A DNA stretch of 6,099 bases from Lachnospiraceae bacterium (GTDB lineage Bacteria > Bacillota > Clostridia > Lachnospirales > Lachnospiraceae): assembly GCA_017475845.1 (NCBI GenBank), contig JAFVEU010000128.1, positions 1-6,099 of the forward strand, written 5' to 3'. The notes below the pieces were generated by a model. It was given only the letters and a program-made list of their open reading frames with translations. It did no database searches and was not told the origin of the DNA. Position 1 is the first letter of the stretch; every line of letters starts with the position of its first letter. Of this stretch, positions 5,952 to 6,099 are shown one piece after another. The translations under genes and the position numbers were made by a program.

Positions 5952-6099
5952 TCCGGACGTGCTCGAATACACCGTGGGCGAGGACCCGGTGCTTGATCGC
6001 GAGCTTGTGAAGTGGGACGCCGCCGGCACGGCGGCGCATGTGACGATGCTGTCGCGCATGAAGCTCCCCAAGGGCGTGCCGCCTGTCGTGACGCCCGCT
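5914..6099 (+). CDS. argH: Argininosuccinate lyase-like N terminus, cut by window edge; GC-rich, probably foreign to its neighbours
   Basis: The frame is open for 62 codons to the right edge. Residues 18-47, beginning EYTVGEDPVLDRELVKWD and continuing AAGTAAHVTML, match the N-terminal pattern of argininosuccinate lyases (FTxGxDxxLDxxLxxxDxxGSxAHxxML). That enzyme splits argininosuccinate into arginine and fumarate. Only the N-terminal helix region is visible, and no catalytic residue or the GSSxMPxKxN signature is reached, so another member of the fumarase/aspartase superfamily remains possible. GGAG at 5903-5906 stands 7 nt before the ATG, which might be chance because it lies in accD sequence. 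About 50 of 62 codons end in G or C, against about 45 of 77 in acpP (hand counts), and codons such as GCG, CGC, CCG and ACG dominate. Together with the interrupted accD this points to a different source genome. Confidence 0.6.
   Translation, partial: MKNVEKTITGNVDPDVLEYTVGEDPVLDRELVKWDAAGTAAHVTMLSRMKLPKGVPPVVTPA

Noticed and set aside
5467..6039. Minus-strand frame of 190 codons at the right end
   Set aside because: It is antisense to acpP, the accD fragment and the argH-like sequence, all of which show clear family motifs on the plus strand. Its length reflects the codon bias of those genes.

Overview
The window reads as a fragment from a Gram-positive, low-to-mid GC Firmicute, most likely a Lachnospiraceae (Butyrivibrio/Lachnospira-like) bacterium, probably motile. 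The supporting signs are strong AGGAGG-type ribosome binding sites, AGA/AGG/CGG arginine codons, a secreted protein built from InlB-type repeats, a fibronectin-III-like domain and a Big_2-like domain, and an acyl-carrier-protein gene coupled to an acetyl-CoA carboxylase gene. This placement is inference from gene content. Both ends of the window cut through genes.

Layout. (1) 1-1756, minus strand: the N-terminal 585 residues of a methyl-accepting chemotaxis protein (MCP). It has two membrane segments, an unfamiliar extracellular domain and, in place of a HAMP domain, a Ser/Glu-rich linker. The gene runs off the left edge inside the signalling hairpin. (2) 1757-2076: a divergent promoter region with a good sigma-A promoter for the MCP (minus strand), an extended -10 for the plus-strand gene, and a cluster of short repeats. 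(3) 2077-3762, plus strand: a secreted multidomain surface protein. (4) 3763-3807: a hairpin terminator between convergent genes. (5) 3808 to about 5079, minus strand: a polytopic membrane protein, possibly a GT-C-type glycosyltransferase or polysaccharide-related protein. (6) 5080-5490: a regulatory region holding 54-bp tandem repeats, a consensus-like promoter and three TTTAG(T/C)TA boxes at an exact 15-bp period. (7) 5491-5951, plus strand: acpP followed, with a 1-nt overlap, by the zinc-ribbon N terminus of accD. (8) 5914-6099, plus strand: the GC-rich N terminus of an argininosuccinate lyase-like protein that interrupts accD.

How the parts relate. acpP and accD both serve fatty-acid synthesis: the carrier protein, and the carboxyltransferase that helps make malonyl-CoA. 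The phased boxes between their promoter and acpP look like a dedicated operator. The MCP and the secreted protein are divergently transcribed and could share regulation. The abrupt change from accD to an argH-like sequence of different composition near 5911-5925 suggests an assembly chimera or a recombination scar, so the last ~190 bases should be treated with caution. I see no complete new defence or mobile system. The most distinctive items are the phased operator boxes, the 54-bp repeats and the HAMP-less chemoreceptor.
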